From assembly GCA_017995345.1 (NCBI GenBank), contig JAGOJA010000008.1, positions 8,540 to 44,701 on the forward strand: DNA of 36,162 bases. The letters run 5' to 3'. A program made the position numbers and the translations under genes. Position 1 is the first letter of the stretch; each line of letters opens with the position of its first letter. The notes under the pieces were generated by a model. That model was not told the origin of the DNA. It did no database searches and saw only the letters and a list, made by a program, of their open reading frames with translations. This DNA comes from Flavobacterium sp. GTDB lineage: Bacteria; Bacteroidota; Bacteroidia; Flavobacteriales; Flavobacteriaceae. This document shows, in pieces, positions 1 to 8,740 of this stretch.

Positions 1-1749
1 ACAAATGAGATTATCATCAACACTCGATTTGGTTCCACCCCACAATTGCATCGTGTATCCAAGAGTATGGGAGCGCGAACACAAATAACTTTCTTTGACG
101 AACCCGTTAGTGCTACTTCTTATGAGCCACTAAAAGGGGACTATTTAGTGTATTCCAAAGACATTGGAGGAAATGAATTTGGACAGTTATTCAAACTTGA
201 TCTAAAAACCTTACAATCGACACTCCTAACCGACGGTGGAAAATCACAAAATGGTGGCATTACTTGGCGCAAAGATGGCAAAGGATTTTATTATGCTTCG
301 ACCAAAAGAAATGGCGGTGACCGTGACATTTATTATATGGATCCTAACAATCCTAAATCAGAGAAATTGATTTTGCAAGTAAAAGGTGGCGGATGGGGAA
401 TTCAAGATATTTCACCAGATAATAAAAAATTAGTTTTGGGCGAATATATTTCGATAAACGAATCGTATATCTGGTTGTTGGATATTGAAACCGGAAAATT
501 AACTGAAGTTACGGATCGAAATAGTAAAGGAATCTCACAATCTGAAGCTACTTTTTCAAACCTATCTAACGAGATTTGGCTTGTAACAGATAAGGACAAT
601 GAGTTTCAGCGATTGGCGGCAATGAACTTAAACACGAAAAAAACAACCTATTACACTTCTGATATTCCATGGAATGTAGAGAGTTTTAACTTGTCTGAAG
701 ATAAAAAATCAATTGTTTTTATTACCAATGAAGGAGGTTTAAACAAAATGTACCTAATGAATACTGGCACTAAAGCATACAAAGAAATAAAAAACCTTCC
801 AATTGGCTTGATAAGCGGTGCTCGTTTTACGAAAGACAATCAAACCATTTTCTTTAATCAATCTACAGCGCAATCAGCCTCTGATGTATATCAACTAAAT
901 ATAAAAACAGCTAAAATAGAACGCTGGACAGAGAGTGAATTGGGAGAAATGCAACCATCAGACATGTCAGTCCCAAAATTCATTGAATGGAAAAGTTTTG
1001 ATGATTTAAAAATATCTGGTTTTTACTATCCTGCTTCGCCAAAATTTAAAGGAAAAAGACCTGTTATCATAATGATTCATGGTGGGCCTGAAGGACAATC
1101 CATGGCTTCCTTTTTAGACTCTAATAACTTTTACACTAGTGAAATGGGCGTTTCTTTAGTATATCCTAACGTAAGAGGCTCTTCGGGTTTTGGAAAAACA
1201 TATTTAGAAAAAGACAATGGATTCCTAAGAGAAGATTCGGTTAAAGATATTGGTGCTCTATTAGATTGGATTGCTAAACAACCTGAATTAGATAAAGATA
1301 AAATAATGATTATGGGAAGAAGTTATGGTGGTTATATGACATTGGCAACCGCTTTTCATTATGCCGACAGAATAAAATGCTCTGTAGATATTGTTGGGAT
1401 TTCAAATTTTAATACTTTTTTGAAAAATACCGAAGAATACAGACGTGATTTGAGAAGAGCAGAGTATGGTGATGAGAGAGATTCTAAAATGGCAGCGTTT
1501 TTTGACAAAACGGCTCCTTTAAACAATACGGATAAAATAAAAAAACCAATGTTTATCATTCAAGGAACAAATGATCCAAGAGTTCCTGTGACCGAAGCAA
1601 TGCAGATGCGAGATAAACTAAAAGCACAAGGCAATACGGTTTGGTATCTAGAAGCAAAAGATGAAGGACATGCGTTTAAAAAGAAAGCTAATATTGATTA
1701 TGTGCGTTTGGCTATAATCCGATTTATGCAGGAATATTTAGTAAAATAA
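1..1749 (+). CDS. S9 family serine peptidase (prolyl oligopeptidase type), 5' end missing
   Basis: The reading frame is open from base 1, so the gene starts before the window; the first possible start inside it (TTG at 46) is not a believable start. The visible N-terminal half has the WD/beta-propeller-like segments typical of S9 peptidases (repeated hydrophobic strands ending in D or N turns). The C-terminal half is an alpha/beta hydrolase: oxyanion motif HGGPEGQ near 1078, nucleophile motif GRSYGG with Ser codon 1321-1323, Asp in GTNDPRVP at 1573-1575, and His in DEGHAF at 1669-1671, so the catalytic triad is complete. Family knowledge: these enzymes cleave short peptides, often after proline or small residues, and in Bacteroidota are usually exported; the signal peptide would lie outside the window. 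The gene ends at a shared terminator facing the M13 peptidase. The exact S9 subfamily cannot be told from this part. Confidence 0.93.
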   Translation, partial: TNEIIINTRFGSTPQLHRVSKSMGARTQITFFDEPVSATSYEPLKGDYLVYSKDIGGNEFGQLFKLDLKTLQSTLLTDGGKSQNGGITWRKDGKGFYYASTKRNGGDRDIYYMDPNNPKSEKLILQVKGGGWGIQDISPDNKKLVLGEYISINESYIWLLDIETGKLTEVTDRNSKGISQSEATFSNLSNEIWLVTDKDNEFQRLAAMNLNTKKTTYYTSDIPWNVESFNLSEDKKSIVFITNEGGLNKMYLMNTGTKAYKEIKNLPIGLISGARFTKDNQTIFFNQSTAQSASDVYQLNIKTAKIERWTESELGEMQPSDMSVPKFIEWKSFDDLKISGFYYPASPKFKGKRPVIIMIHGGPEGQSMASFLDSNNFYTSEMGVSLVYPNVRGSSGFGKTYLEKDNGFLREDSVKDIGALLDWIAKQPELDKDKIMIMGRSYGGYMTLATAFHYADRIKCSVDIVGISNFNTFLKNTEEYRRDLRRAEYGDERDSKMAAFFDKTAPLNNTDKIKKPMFIIQGTNDPRVPVTEAMQMRDKLKAQGNTVWYLEAKDEGHAFKKKANIDYVRLAIIRFMQEYLVK

Positions 1750-1800
1750 TCTAGAACTATTTTAGACTTTAATACAAAAAATCGTTACTTATATAAATAG

Positions 1801-1831
1801 AAAAACCCATTTCCGCTGCAAATGGGTTTTT
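1801..1831. terminator. Bidirectional rho-independent terminator between convergent peptidase genes
   Basis: A perfect 12-bp stem (AAAAACCCATTT / AAATGGGTTTTT) with a 7-base loop has an A-tract on the left and a T-tract on the right, so it can end transcription from both sides. It lies between the stop codons of the S9 peptidase and the M13 peptidase. Confidence 0.9.
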
Positions 1832-1869
1832 CGTTATTATAAAGAAAAATAGTATTTTATACTATCAAA

Positions 1870-3933
1870 TTACCAAATTCTAACACGTTTTTCTGGTGCA
1901 ATATACATCCCATCAGTTGGCTTGATATCAAAAGCTTGATAGAAAGTATCTATGTTTTGTAAAGGAACATAAGCACGGTACATTCCTGGAGAATGCGGGT
2001 CAGTTTTTACTTGATTTTTCAAGGCTTCATCTCGCATTTTTGAACGCCAGATGGTCGACCAAGAAATAAAGAAACGTTGCTCTGGAGTATATCCATCGAT
2101 TAATCCTGGGTTTCCATTTGCTTTCAAGTACAATTGCAAACCATCATAAGCAGCATTTACGCCTCCTAAGTCTCCAATGTTTTCACCCAAAGTAAATTTA
2201 CCATCTACAAAAGTTCCCGGCAAAGGTTCTAATGCGCTATATTGTGCTGCAAGTGCTCCTGTTAATGCAGAGAATTGTTTCAGATCTTCGGCGGTCCACC
2301 AGTCTACTAAATTTCCATCAGCATTGTAACGCGATCCTGAATCATCAAAACCATGTGAAATTTCATGACCTATAACGGCTCCAATTCCTCCATAATTTAC
2401 CGCTTCATCTGCTTGGTAATTGTAAAAAGGCGGTTGCAAAATAGCTGCTGGAAATACAATTTCATTGTTCGATGGATTGTAATAGGCATTCACCGTTTGC
2501 GGAGACATTCCCCATTTTTCTTTATCAACCGGTTTACTCAAATCAGCTATATTCTCATTGAAACGCCATTGCGCCATGTTTTTAACATTGTCAAAATACG
2601 TTCCGCCTTCTTCTGGACTTTTAATCGTCAAGGCTGAATAATCTTTCCACTTGTCAGGATATCCAATTTTAATTCTTGATTTATGCAATTTGGCAAGTGC
2701 ACTAACTTTTGTTTCGGCAGACATCCAAGACAAATTATTGATTCTATTTTCGAAAGCCAAAAAGATGTTTTTGATCATTTTCTCCGCTTTGGCTTTGGCC
2801 TCAGCCGGAAATTTTTTTTCCACATATAACTTTCCTAACGCCTCACCCACTGTTCCGTTGATGGTTTGTAATGCACGCTCGTCAAGTGGTCTTTGTTTGA
2901 CAGCACCCGTTAATGTTCTTCCGTAAAACTCCCAGTTTGCATTCTCAATTTCAGTTGATAATTGACTAGAAGCCCTGTTCAATAAACTCCAACGCATGTA
3001 TGCTTTCCAGTCATCTACTTTATTTTCTTTAAAAATTGTTTCTAAAGCAGCCATGTATTTTGGTTGTGATACTATTACTGTATCTACTTTCGATAATCCA
3101 ATTTTTGTGAAATAATTATTCCAATTGATTGATGGAGTTATTTTACTCAAATCACTCAATGTCATCGGGTTATAGGACTTGCGACGATCTCTGCGTTCTA
3201 CTCTGTCCAATCTAGGTTTAGACAGGGCAGTTTCAAGCGCCAGAATTTTTTCGGCATTCACTTTAGCCACTGCTGGTTTATCACCTAGATATTGCAACAT
3301 TTTAGTAACATGGAGTACGTATTTTGCTCTTTTTTCTTTCGAATCGGCATCGTCAGAAACATAATAATCTCGATCTGGTAAACCTACGCCACCAGGGCCT
3401 AAATTAATAACGTTTCTACTGCTGTTCTTTGCATCAGTTCCTACACCTGCACCCATAAACCCAATGCCTCCAATAGGTTCCATTTCAATCAGTAATGCTT
3501 CTAAATCTTTGCTGTTTTTTACAGCATCAATTTTCTTCAAATATGGTTTCAAAGGCGCAATCCCTAACTTATTTCTTCCTACTGTATCTAATATCGATTT
3601 GTATAAATTAATGGCTTTGCCTTGATCGGTATTTGATTGGTAACTTGGATTTCTCGTGGCTTCATTCAAAATTGCCAAAGCATCCGCATCCGTTCTTTGA
3701 CGCAGTTCGTCAAAACTACCCCATCGTGTTCTGTCACTGGGAATTTCAGTATTATCCAGCCAAGTTCCATTCACATAGCGAAAGAAATCATTGCTTGGTT
3801 TTACTCTTTTATCCATGTAATTCACATTGATTCCTGGTTCCTTAACAGCCGGAGCATTTTGGGCTTGACCCATCGCAAAACCCATTATTGCAGGAATCAT
3901 AAAAAGCAATTGCTTATTGCTATTTTTTTTCAT
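1870..3933 (-). CDS. M13 family zinc metallopeptidase (neprilysin/PepO-like)
   Basis: 687 residues, the normal length for bacterial M13 enzymes. An N-terminal signal peptide is visible (MKKN, hydrophobic stretch, then GQAQNA), so the protein is exported. The zinc site is HEISH at residues 523-527 inside GHEISHGFDD, with the third ligand Glu584 in GENIGDLGG; the spacing of about 57 residues fits M13. The C-terminus ends in RVRIW, typical of the family. It hydrolyses oligopeptides in the periplasm or at the surface. It is monocistronic and convergent with the S9 peptidase, which may serve the same peptide-degrading role. On the minus strand TAGCTTTG (3959-3966) fits the Bacteroidota -7 element and lies about 25 bases before the ATG; a good -33 partner is not evident. 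Confidence 0.95.
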   Translation of the reverse strand: MKKNSNKQLLFMIPAIMGFAMGQAQNAPAVKEPGINVNYMDKRVKPSNDFFRYVNGTWLDNTEIPSDRTRWGSFDELRQRTDADALAILNEATRNPSYQSNTDQGKAINLYKSILDTVGRNKLGIAPLKPYLKKIDAVKNSKDLEALLIEMEPIGGIGFMGAGVGTDAKNSSRNVINLGPGGVGLPDRDYYVSDDADSKEKRAKYVLHVTKMLQYLGDKPAVAKVNAEKILALETALSKPRLDRVERRDRRKSYNPMTLSDLSKITPSINWNNYFTKIGLSKVDTVIVSQPKYMAALETIFKENKVDDWKAYMRWSLLNRASSQLSTEIENANWEFYGRTLTGAVKQRPLDERALQTINGTVGEALGKLYVEKKFPAEAKAKAEKMIKNIFLAFENRINNLSWMSAETKVSALAKLHKSRIKIGYPDKWKDYSALTIKSPEEGGTYFDNVKNMAQWRFNENIADLSKPVDKEKWGMSPQTVNAYYNPSNNEIVFPAAILQPPFYNYQADEAVNYGGIGAVIGHEISHGFDDSGSRYNADGNLVDWWTAEDLKQFSALTGALAAQYSALEPLPGTFVDGKFTLGENIGDLGGVNAAYDGLQLYLKANGNPGLIDGYTPEQRFFISWSTIWRSKMRDEALKNQVKTDPHSPGMYRAYVPLQNIDTFYQAFDIKPTDGMYIAPEKRVRIW

Positions 3934-4114
3934 CTTTTTTAGTTTTTTAGTTCATTAACAAAGCTATCAATAAATAATTTTACTTTTAGTTAAAATCTAT
4001 TATTTACAAATACATTTTCGTTGGACACCACAATTTCTAAAAGGTTTAATCAAAAAAGAGATTAATTTCTAGTGTTATTTTTCAAAGGAATTGCTCTACA
4101 ATAAGATTGTGTAA

Positions 4115-4149
4115 TTTGAATTAAAACAAATCTCATTTTCGTATTTTTG
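4115..4149 (+). promoter_or_regulatory. Promoter of the SCO gene (TTTG-N23-TAttTTTG)
   Basis: TTTG at 4115-4118 and TATTTTTG at 4142-4149 match the Bacteroidota -33/-7 consensus, with a spacer slightly longer than usual. Transcription would start around 4156, giving a very short leader before the ATG at 4165. This argues against the upstream in-frame TTG at 4147 as start. Confidence 0.5.
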
Positions 4150-4164
4150 TACCAAAACAGCACT

Positions 4165-4830
4165 ATGTTAGAATTTTTTAAAAAATACCGACTCTTTTTT
4201 GGAGTTTTGATTGTTTTTTCTACAATCATAATATCCTTATTCTATTCGGCTTTAAAACCAAAAAAAACACTTCCTATTTTCAATCCCGCTGATGTAAACC
4301 CAGAATTAGTAGATAGCACCGTTCAGTACAAAAGCAAATACCATACGATTGCTGATTTTTCGTTTATTAACCAAAACGGAAAAACCATCACTCAAAAAGA
4401 TTACGAAGGCAAAATATATGTTGCTGATTTTTTCTTTACCACTTGTGGAACCATTTGTCCAAAAATGACCATCAATTTATCCGAAATTCAAAAGGCTTTC
4501 GCCAATAACCCAAAGGTAAAACTGCTCTCCCATACCGTTTTTCCGGAAACAGACAGCGTTCCTGTTTTGAAAGCTTACGCCAAAAAACATCATGTTGATA
4601 ACACTAAATGGAACTTAGTCACCGGTGACAAGAAAGAAATTTACACCATGGCTCGAAAATCGTATTTGGCCGTGAAACTGGGAAAACCTAGCGAATTATA
4701 CGATATGGTTCATACAGAAAACTTTGTTTTAGTTGATACTAAAAAAAGAGTTCGTGGTTTTTATGACGGGACTAATAAAGAAGATATCAAACGCTTAATT
4801 GAAGATATTACTTTTTTGAGTAACCAATAA
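4165..4830 (+). CDS. SCO1/SenC/PrrC family copper chaperone or thiol oxidoreductase
   Basis: 221 residues from the ATG at 4165. An in-frame TTG at 4147 overlaps the predicted -7 box and is rejected. Residues about 8-28 form a single membrane anchor, so the thioredoxin-fold domain faces the periplasm. The copper/redox motif is C94-G-T-I-C98, and the distal His183 lies in MVHTENF; this is the complete SCO ligand set. SCO proteins deliver copper to the CuA site of cytochrome c oxidase or reduce its cysteines. No oxidase genes are in the window, so the partner is unknown. The gene is monocistronic and divergent from the M13 peptidase. Confidence 0.93.
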   Translation: MLEFFKKYRLFFGVLIVFSTIIISLFYSALKPKKTLPIFNPADVNPELVDSTVQYKSKYHTIADFSFINQNGKTITQKDYEGKIYVADFFFTTCGTICPKMTINLSEIQKAFANNPKVKLLSHTVFPETDSVPVLKAYAKKHHVDNTKWNLVTGDKKEIYTMARKSYLAVKLGKPSELYDMVHTENFVLVDTKKRVRGFYDGTNKEDIKRLIEDITFLSNQ

Positions 4831-4960
4831 AGCATTCTAAAACAAATCCCTTTCTTACACTCCTTTTTTTCTACAGACAACCACTAAACTATTCCTTGTA
4901 ATGATTTGTTTTAATTAGCATAAATGTGATATTTATCATTTTTGTTTGTATTAAAATGTG

Positions 4961-4968
4961 TATTTTTG
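4961..4968 (+). promoter_or_regulatory. Probable -7 element of the feoAB promoter, with nearby dyads
   Basis: TATTTTTG fits TAnnTTTG and lies 26 bases before the feoA start. The best upstream TTTG (4941-4944) is 16 bases away, closer than usual. Upstream at 4927-4938 is the palindrome TGATA-TT-TATCA. Downstream at 4974-4987 is TTAA-TTCAAT-CTAA, one mismatch from the TTAG-N6-CTAA operator proposed elsewhere in this window. Both are weak candidates for metal-responsive control. Confidence 0.35.
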
Positions 4969-4994
4969 TAATCTTAATTCAATCTAAATAAGCT

Positions 4995-5237
4995 TTGCAT
5001 ACAACGATACATTCTCTCAAAAAAGGCGAGCAAGCCATTATAAAAGACTTTGACATCGATGCCGTTCCATTAAAATTATTGGAAATGGGTTGCTTACCCG
5101 GCAATCTGGTAGAATTACTCCAAATTGCTCCTTTTGGAGACCCTTTGTATTTGAATATTAATGGTTCCCATGTGGCAATCCGTGTGGAAACTGCAAAGGA
5201 AATTGAAGTTGACATTATAAAAACCAACTTATGGTAA
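4995..5237 (+). CDS. feoA: FeoA family ferrous iron transport protein
   Basis: 80 residues, the normal FeoA size, with the SH3-like pattern of the family: LKKGEQAIIKDFD, then LLEMGCLPGN and VAIRVETAKEIEV. The start is a TTG: an in-frame stop lies at 4989-4991 and there is no nearby ATG, so TTG is the only reasonable choice. FeoA is a small cytoplasmic protein that supports FeoB in Fe(II) import. Its last bases overlap the start of feoB (ATG 5231, feoA stop 5235-5237), so the two are translationally coupled. Confidence 0.93.
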   Translation: MHTTIHSLKKGEQAIIKDFDIDAVPLKLLEMGCLPGNLVELLQIAPFGDPLYLNINGSHVAIRVETAKEIEVDIIKTNLW

Positions 5238-7333
5238 GCAAACAAAACATTAATGTCGCTTTGATTGGAAATCCAAATGTGGGCAAAACTTCCGTCTTCA
5301 ATCAACTTACAGGCTTGAATCAACAAGTGGGGAATTACCCCGGTATTACCGTTGAAAAAAAGATAGGTTTTTGCAAATTACCCAATAACATCAAGGCGAA
5401 TATTCTTGATTTACCGGGAACCTACAGCCTAAATGCTAGTTCAATTGATGAAAATGTAGTCATTGAATTATTACTAAACAAAAACGACAAATTATACCCT
5501 GACGTAGCGCTGGTAATTACTGATGTAGAAAATCTAAAACGAAACTTACTTCTTTTTACACAAATAAAAGACTTAGAAATTCCAACTATTTTAGTCATCA
5601 ACATGGCGGATAGAATGGAATTCAAAGGAATTACGCTGGACATTCCGTATCTGGAAGAGCACTTAAAAACAAAAATCGCACTGATTAGTTCCAGAAAAGG
5701 ATCTGGAATTGAAGAGTTGAAAAATTTGATTGTCAACTACAGAACAATTTCGAGCGAACCGTGCTTGAATGCATCTGTAATTGACCCCGAATATTTCAAC
5801 GGCCTGCGCAAAGCCTTCCCTAATCAATTGCTATATAAATTGTGGTTGGTTATTACACAAGACGTTAATTTCCTGAATTTAGAGCGAAATGAAATCCGAA
5901 GTTCATTTACTAAATCACACTCTGATTTAAAGCGTTTACAACAAAAAGAAACCATAAAACGCTACCAATTCATCAATGATGTTTTGAAAGAAGGTTTAAA
6001 AATTGACACCTCCGTTGCAAAAGATTACCGTAGCAGGCTGGATCGCGTTCTTACACATAAAGTTTGGGGATACGTAATCTTCTTTTTGATTTTGTTTGTT
6101 ATTTTCCAATCTATATTCGAGTGGTCTAAAATTCCGATGGATTTTATCGACGCCACTTTTGCTTCATTTAGCACACTCGCTGCCGATGAGTTACCAGCAG
6201 GAGTTTTAACTAATTTAATTTCGCAGGGAATCATTCCCGGAATAGGAGGGATTTTGATATTCATCCCTCAAATTGCGTTCCTGTTCCTATTTATTTCGAT
6301 ACTCGAAGAAAGCGGATACATGAGTCGTGTCGTTTTTTTGATGGACAAAATCATGCGAAAATTTGGTTTATCCGGCAAAAGCGTGGTGCCTCTTATTTCA
6401 GGGACAGCCTGTGCTATTCCAGCCATTATGGCCACTAGAAACATCGAAAACTGGAAAGAAAGATTGATAACTATTCTAGTAACCCCATTTACAACCTGCT
6501 CAGCCAGATTACCGGTTTATGCCATTATCATTGCATTAGTAATTCCAGATGATCGCTTTTTTGGCTTTCTGAATATGCAGGGAGTGACCCTGATGTTGCT
6601 GTATCTTTTGGGTTTTGGAACCGCTATTTTTTCAGCTTACATTCTAAATAAAATTCTTAAAATAAAAGGAAAAACGTACTTCGTCGTAGAAATGCCCAAT
6701 TATAAATTACCTCTTCTCAAAAATGTAGCAATCAATGTAATCGAAAAAACAAAAGCCTTTGTTTTTGGTGCAGGTAAAATCATTTTGGCTATTTCAGTTG
6801 TATTATGGTTTTTAGCTTCATACGGACCAGGAGAAAAATTCAATAATGCCGAAACAATTGTTGCTGAAAACACCAAACAAAATCCGTTACCAGAAGCAGC
6901 GTTTGAAGATGCTGTAGCTTCACAAAAACTGGAAAACTCCTATATCGGAATAATGGGAAAAGCCATTGAGCCAGCTATTTCCCCTTTGGGTTACGATTGG
7001 AAAATAGGAATTGCCATTATCAGTTCATTTGCTGCAAGAGAAGTTTTCGTGGGAACACTAGCCACAATCTACAGTGTTGGCGGAACCGATAACGAAGTTA
7101 CTATCAAAAACAAAATGGCTGCCGAAATCAATCCAGTTACTGGACAGAAAATATTCAATTTTGCATCGGGAATATCGTTATTATTGTTTTATGCCTTTGC
7201 CATGCAATGTGCCAGCACGCTTGCTGTCACGAAAAAAGAAACAAATTCATGGAAATGGCCGGCAGGACAATTGATTTTCATGTCCGCATTTGCTTATGTA
7301 GTGGCTTTACTTGCCTATCAAATCCTAAAATAG
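5231..7333 (+). CDS. feoB: Ferrous iron transporter FeoB
   Basis: 700 residues, a full-length FeoB. The N-terminal G domain has G1 GNPNVGKTS (about residues 13-21), G3 DLPGTYSL and G4 NMAD, followed by the helical linker. The membrane part has the two gate-type repeats with the family motifs GYMSRVVFLMD, GKSVVPLISG and ACAIPAIMATRNIENWKERL. FeoB imports Fe(II) across the inner membrane, driven or gated by its GTPase domain. The gene is in an operon with feoA (7-base overlap) and the small Cys-rich gene that starts 6 bases after its stop. Nothing suggests truncation. Confidence 0.97.
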   Translation: MVSKQNINVALIGNPNVGKTSVFNQLTGLNQQVGNYPGITVEKKIGFCKLPNNIKANILDLPGTYSLNASSIDENVVIELLLNKNDKLYPDVALVITDVENLKRNLLLFTQIKDLEIPTILVINMADRMEFKGITLDIPYLEEHLKTKIALISSRKGSGIEELKNLIVNYRTISSEPCLNASVIDPEYFNGLRKAFPNQLLYKLWLVITQDVNFLNLERNEIRSSFTKSHSDLKRLQQKETIKRYQFINDVLKEGLKIDTSVAKDYRSRLDRVLTHKVWGYVIFFLILFVIFQSIFEWSKIPMDFIDATFASFSTLAADELPAGVLTNLISQGIIPGIGGILIFIPQIAFLFLFISILEESGYMSRVVFLMDKIMRKFGLSGKSVVPLISGTACAIPAIMATRNIENWKERLITILVTPFTTCSARLPVYAIIIALVIPDDRFFGFLNMQGVTLMLLYLLGFGTAIFSAYILNKILKIKGKTYFVVEMPNYKLPLLKNVAINVIEKTKAFVFGAGKIILAISVVLWFLASYGPGEKFNNAETIVAENTKQNPLPEAAFEDAVASQKLENSYIGIMGKAIEPAISPLGYDWKIGIAIISSFAAREVFVGTLATIYSVGGTDNEVTIKNKMAAEINPVTGQKIFNFASGISLLLFYAFAMQCASTLAVTKKETNSWKWPAGQLIFMSAFAYVVALLAYQILK

Positions 7334-7339
7334 ACCATT

Positions 7340-7468
7340 ATGGATATTCAAGAAATTATTGCTTTTATTGCTTTAGGAATTGCCTTAGCTTTTTTGATTA
7401 AAAAATTCTTTTTCAAAAACAAAAAATCCAACAAAGATTGTGGTAGTGGCGATTGCGGCCATAGCTGA
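7340..7468 (+). CDS. FeoB-associated Cys-rich membrane protein
   Basis: A 42-residue gene 6 bases after feoB. It has one N-terminal membrane helix (MDIQEIIAFIALGIALAFLI), a Lys/Asn-rich stretch, and a C-terminal CGSGDCGHS tail. Size, position and the C-x4-C tail match the small FeoB-associated Cys-rich proteins that close feo operons in many Bacteroidota and Firmicutes and may take the place of FeoC. Its exact role in Fe(II) transport is not established. Its stop lies two bases from the stop of the convergent interrupted gene. Confidence 0.9.
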   Translation: MDIQEIIAFIALGIALAFLIKKFFFKNKKSNKDCGSGDCGHS

Positions 7469-7470
7469 TC

Positions 7471-7887
7471 TTATTTTGAAAAACCAATTTTGAGGTAATA
7501 GTCTTTGAAATCAATTTCCCTATCCTTATTTGGATGTGGAAAAACATCTATACTTTTTACCTTTTTTTGTTTTTCTAGCAAATACGACGCAAACCACCTC
7601 CTATTATTTTCTTCGTTTCTCACCGAAAAAACCAATGTTTTCTCATCGACTAATTTTGAATCTTTGTAGACCATAACAACAGCACTTACTTCTCCAGCCC
7701 AGATACAAGTAGCACCTTCCGGACAACGGGAATCATTAGGGATTGCTTTTAAAACCAACTGAAATCCTTTTTGATTGGGGCACATTTTTTGATTTATTGT
7801 GGTGTATTTAAACTTTTAAGATTTCGGGTTTTGTACCCAAGCGATACTAATGATAATGACAAAAAAGAATACTATTGAATTTTTCAT
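7471..7887 (-). pseudogene. Secreted Cys-motif protein split by an in-frame TAA
   Basis: The minus strand has an ATG at 7885-7887 followed by a clear signal peptide (MKNSIVFFFVIII, then SIAWVQ). After 23 codons it meets TAA at 7816-7818. The same frame then continues without interruption to the stop at 7471, through C-x12-13-C-type features including SRCPEGATCIWAGEV. One base change would restore a 138-residue exported protein. The motif RCPxGxxCIWAGE occurs in small secreted proteins of unknown function in Bacteroidota. A 104-residue product could start at the internal ATG 7783-7785, but it would lack a signal peptide. It lies between feo and the ZIP gene, on the same strand as the latter. 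Alternatives are a sequencing error or a recent nonsense mutation. Confidence 0.75.
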
Positions 7888-7919
7888 ATCGAATATTTAT
7901 AAGATAAAAACTACCATTT

Positions 7920-8738
7920 CTATCCTAGAGCCACGTCTAAAACCATCATCACAATAAATCCGCCAACAAATCCCAGTGTGGCAATATCAGTGTTTTTATC
8001 CTGTTGCGTTTCTGGAATAACTTCCTCAACCACGACAAAAATCATGGCTCCTGCGGCAAAAGCCAAAGCATAAGGCAAAATTGGCGTGAAAAATGTTACG
8101 GCAAAAGCGCCTAAAACTGCTGCAATTGGCTCAACCGCAGCTGAAGATTGACCGTACATAAAACTCTTCCACCGGCTCATTCCCATGCGCCGCAACGGCA
8201 TGGCAACGGCAATTCCTTCAGGAAAATTCTGAATTCCGATACCAATAGCCAATGTCACGGCACCTGCGATAGAAGCCTCCGGAATCCCGGCTGCCACACC
8301 GCCGAAAAGAACACCCACAGCCAATCCTTCCGGAATATTGTGCAGTGTAATTGCCGAAACCAGCAAGGTCGTGCGTTGCCAAGGAGATTTTATCCCTTCA
8401 CTAACTTTAAAATTGATGTGAAGATGCGGCAGTACTTTATCAATCCCAAAAATGAACAAGGCACCAAGAAAAAAACCAAATGCAGCAGGCATCACTTTAG
8501 CTAAACCTTCGCCGCCAGTCATTGCTATGGCTGGAGCCAATAAACTCCAAAAACTAGCAGCGACCATAACGCCACCAGTAAAACCAAGCATTCCGTCAAG
8601 AAATGTTCGGTTCATAGTTTTGAAAATAAACACAAATGAAGCACCTAATGCCGTTAGAAACCAAGTAAATAAACTCGCATATAATGCAGCTAAAATGGGA
8701 TCGATGCTCGTGAAATAATCTATTATGGATTGAAACAT
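7920..8738 (-). CDS. ZIP family divalent metal transporter (GufA/ZupT-like)
   Basis: 272 residues with about eight hydrophobic segments. The two ZIP metal-binding helices are recognisable: HNIPEG in TM4 and QNFPEG in TM5, with the conserved VVEEVIPE near the end. A His-containing loop (LPHLHINF) follows TM3. ZIP proteins import Zn, Mn or Fe into the cytoplasm. It starts only 2 bases after the stop of the DtxR/MntR-type regulator, so the two form an operon. That pairing suggests the regulator controls this importer, with Mn or Fe as the likely substrate; the sequence alone does not fix the metal. Confidence 0.92.
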   Translation of the reverse strand: MFQSIIDYFTSIDPILAALYASLFTWFLTALGASFVFIFKTMNRTFLDGMLGFTGGVMVAASFWSLLAPAIAMTGGEGLAKVMPAAFGFFLGALFIFGIDKVLPHLHINFKVSEGIKSPWQRTTLLVSAITLHNIPEGLAVGVLFGGVAAGIPEASIAGAVTLAIGIGIQNFPEGIAVAMPLRRMGMSRWKSFMYGQSSAAVEPIAAVLGAFAVTFFTPILPYALAFAAGAMIFVVVEEVIPETQQDKNTDIATLGFVGGFIVMMVLDVALG

Positions 8739-8740
8739 AC

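Noticed and set aside
2365..3942. Several plus-strand open frames opposite the M13 peptidase
   Set aside because: They lie antisense to a complete, motif-rich gene and have no recognisable features.
4021..4075. TTAATC ... GATTAA dyad upstream of the SCO gene
   Set aside because: Short AT-rich arms with an 8-base A-rich spacer; expected by chance in this sequence.
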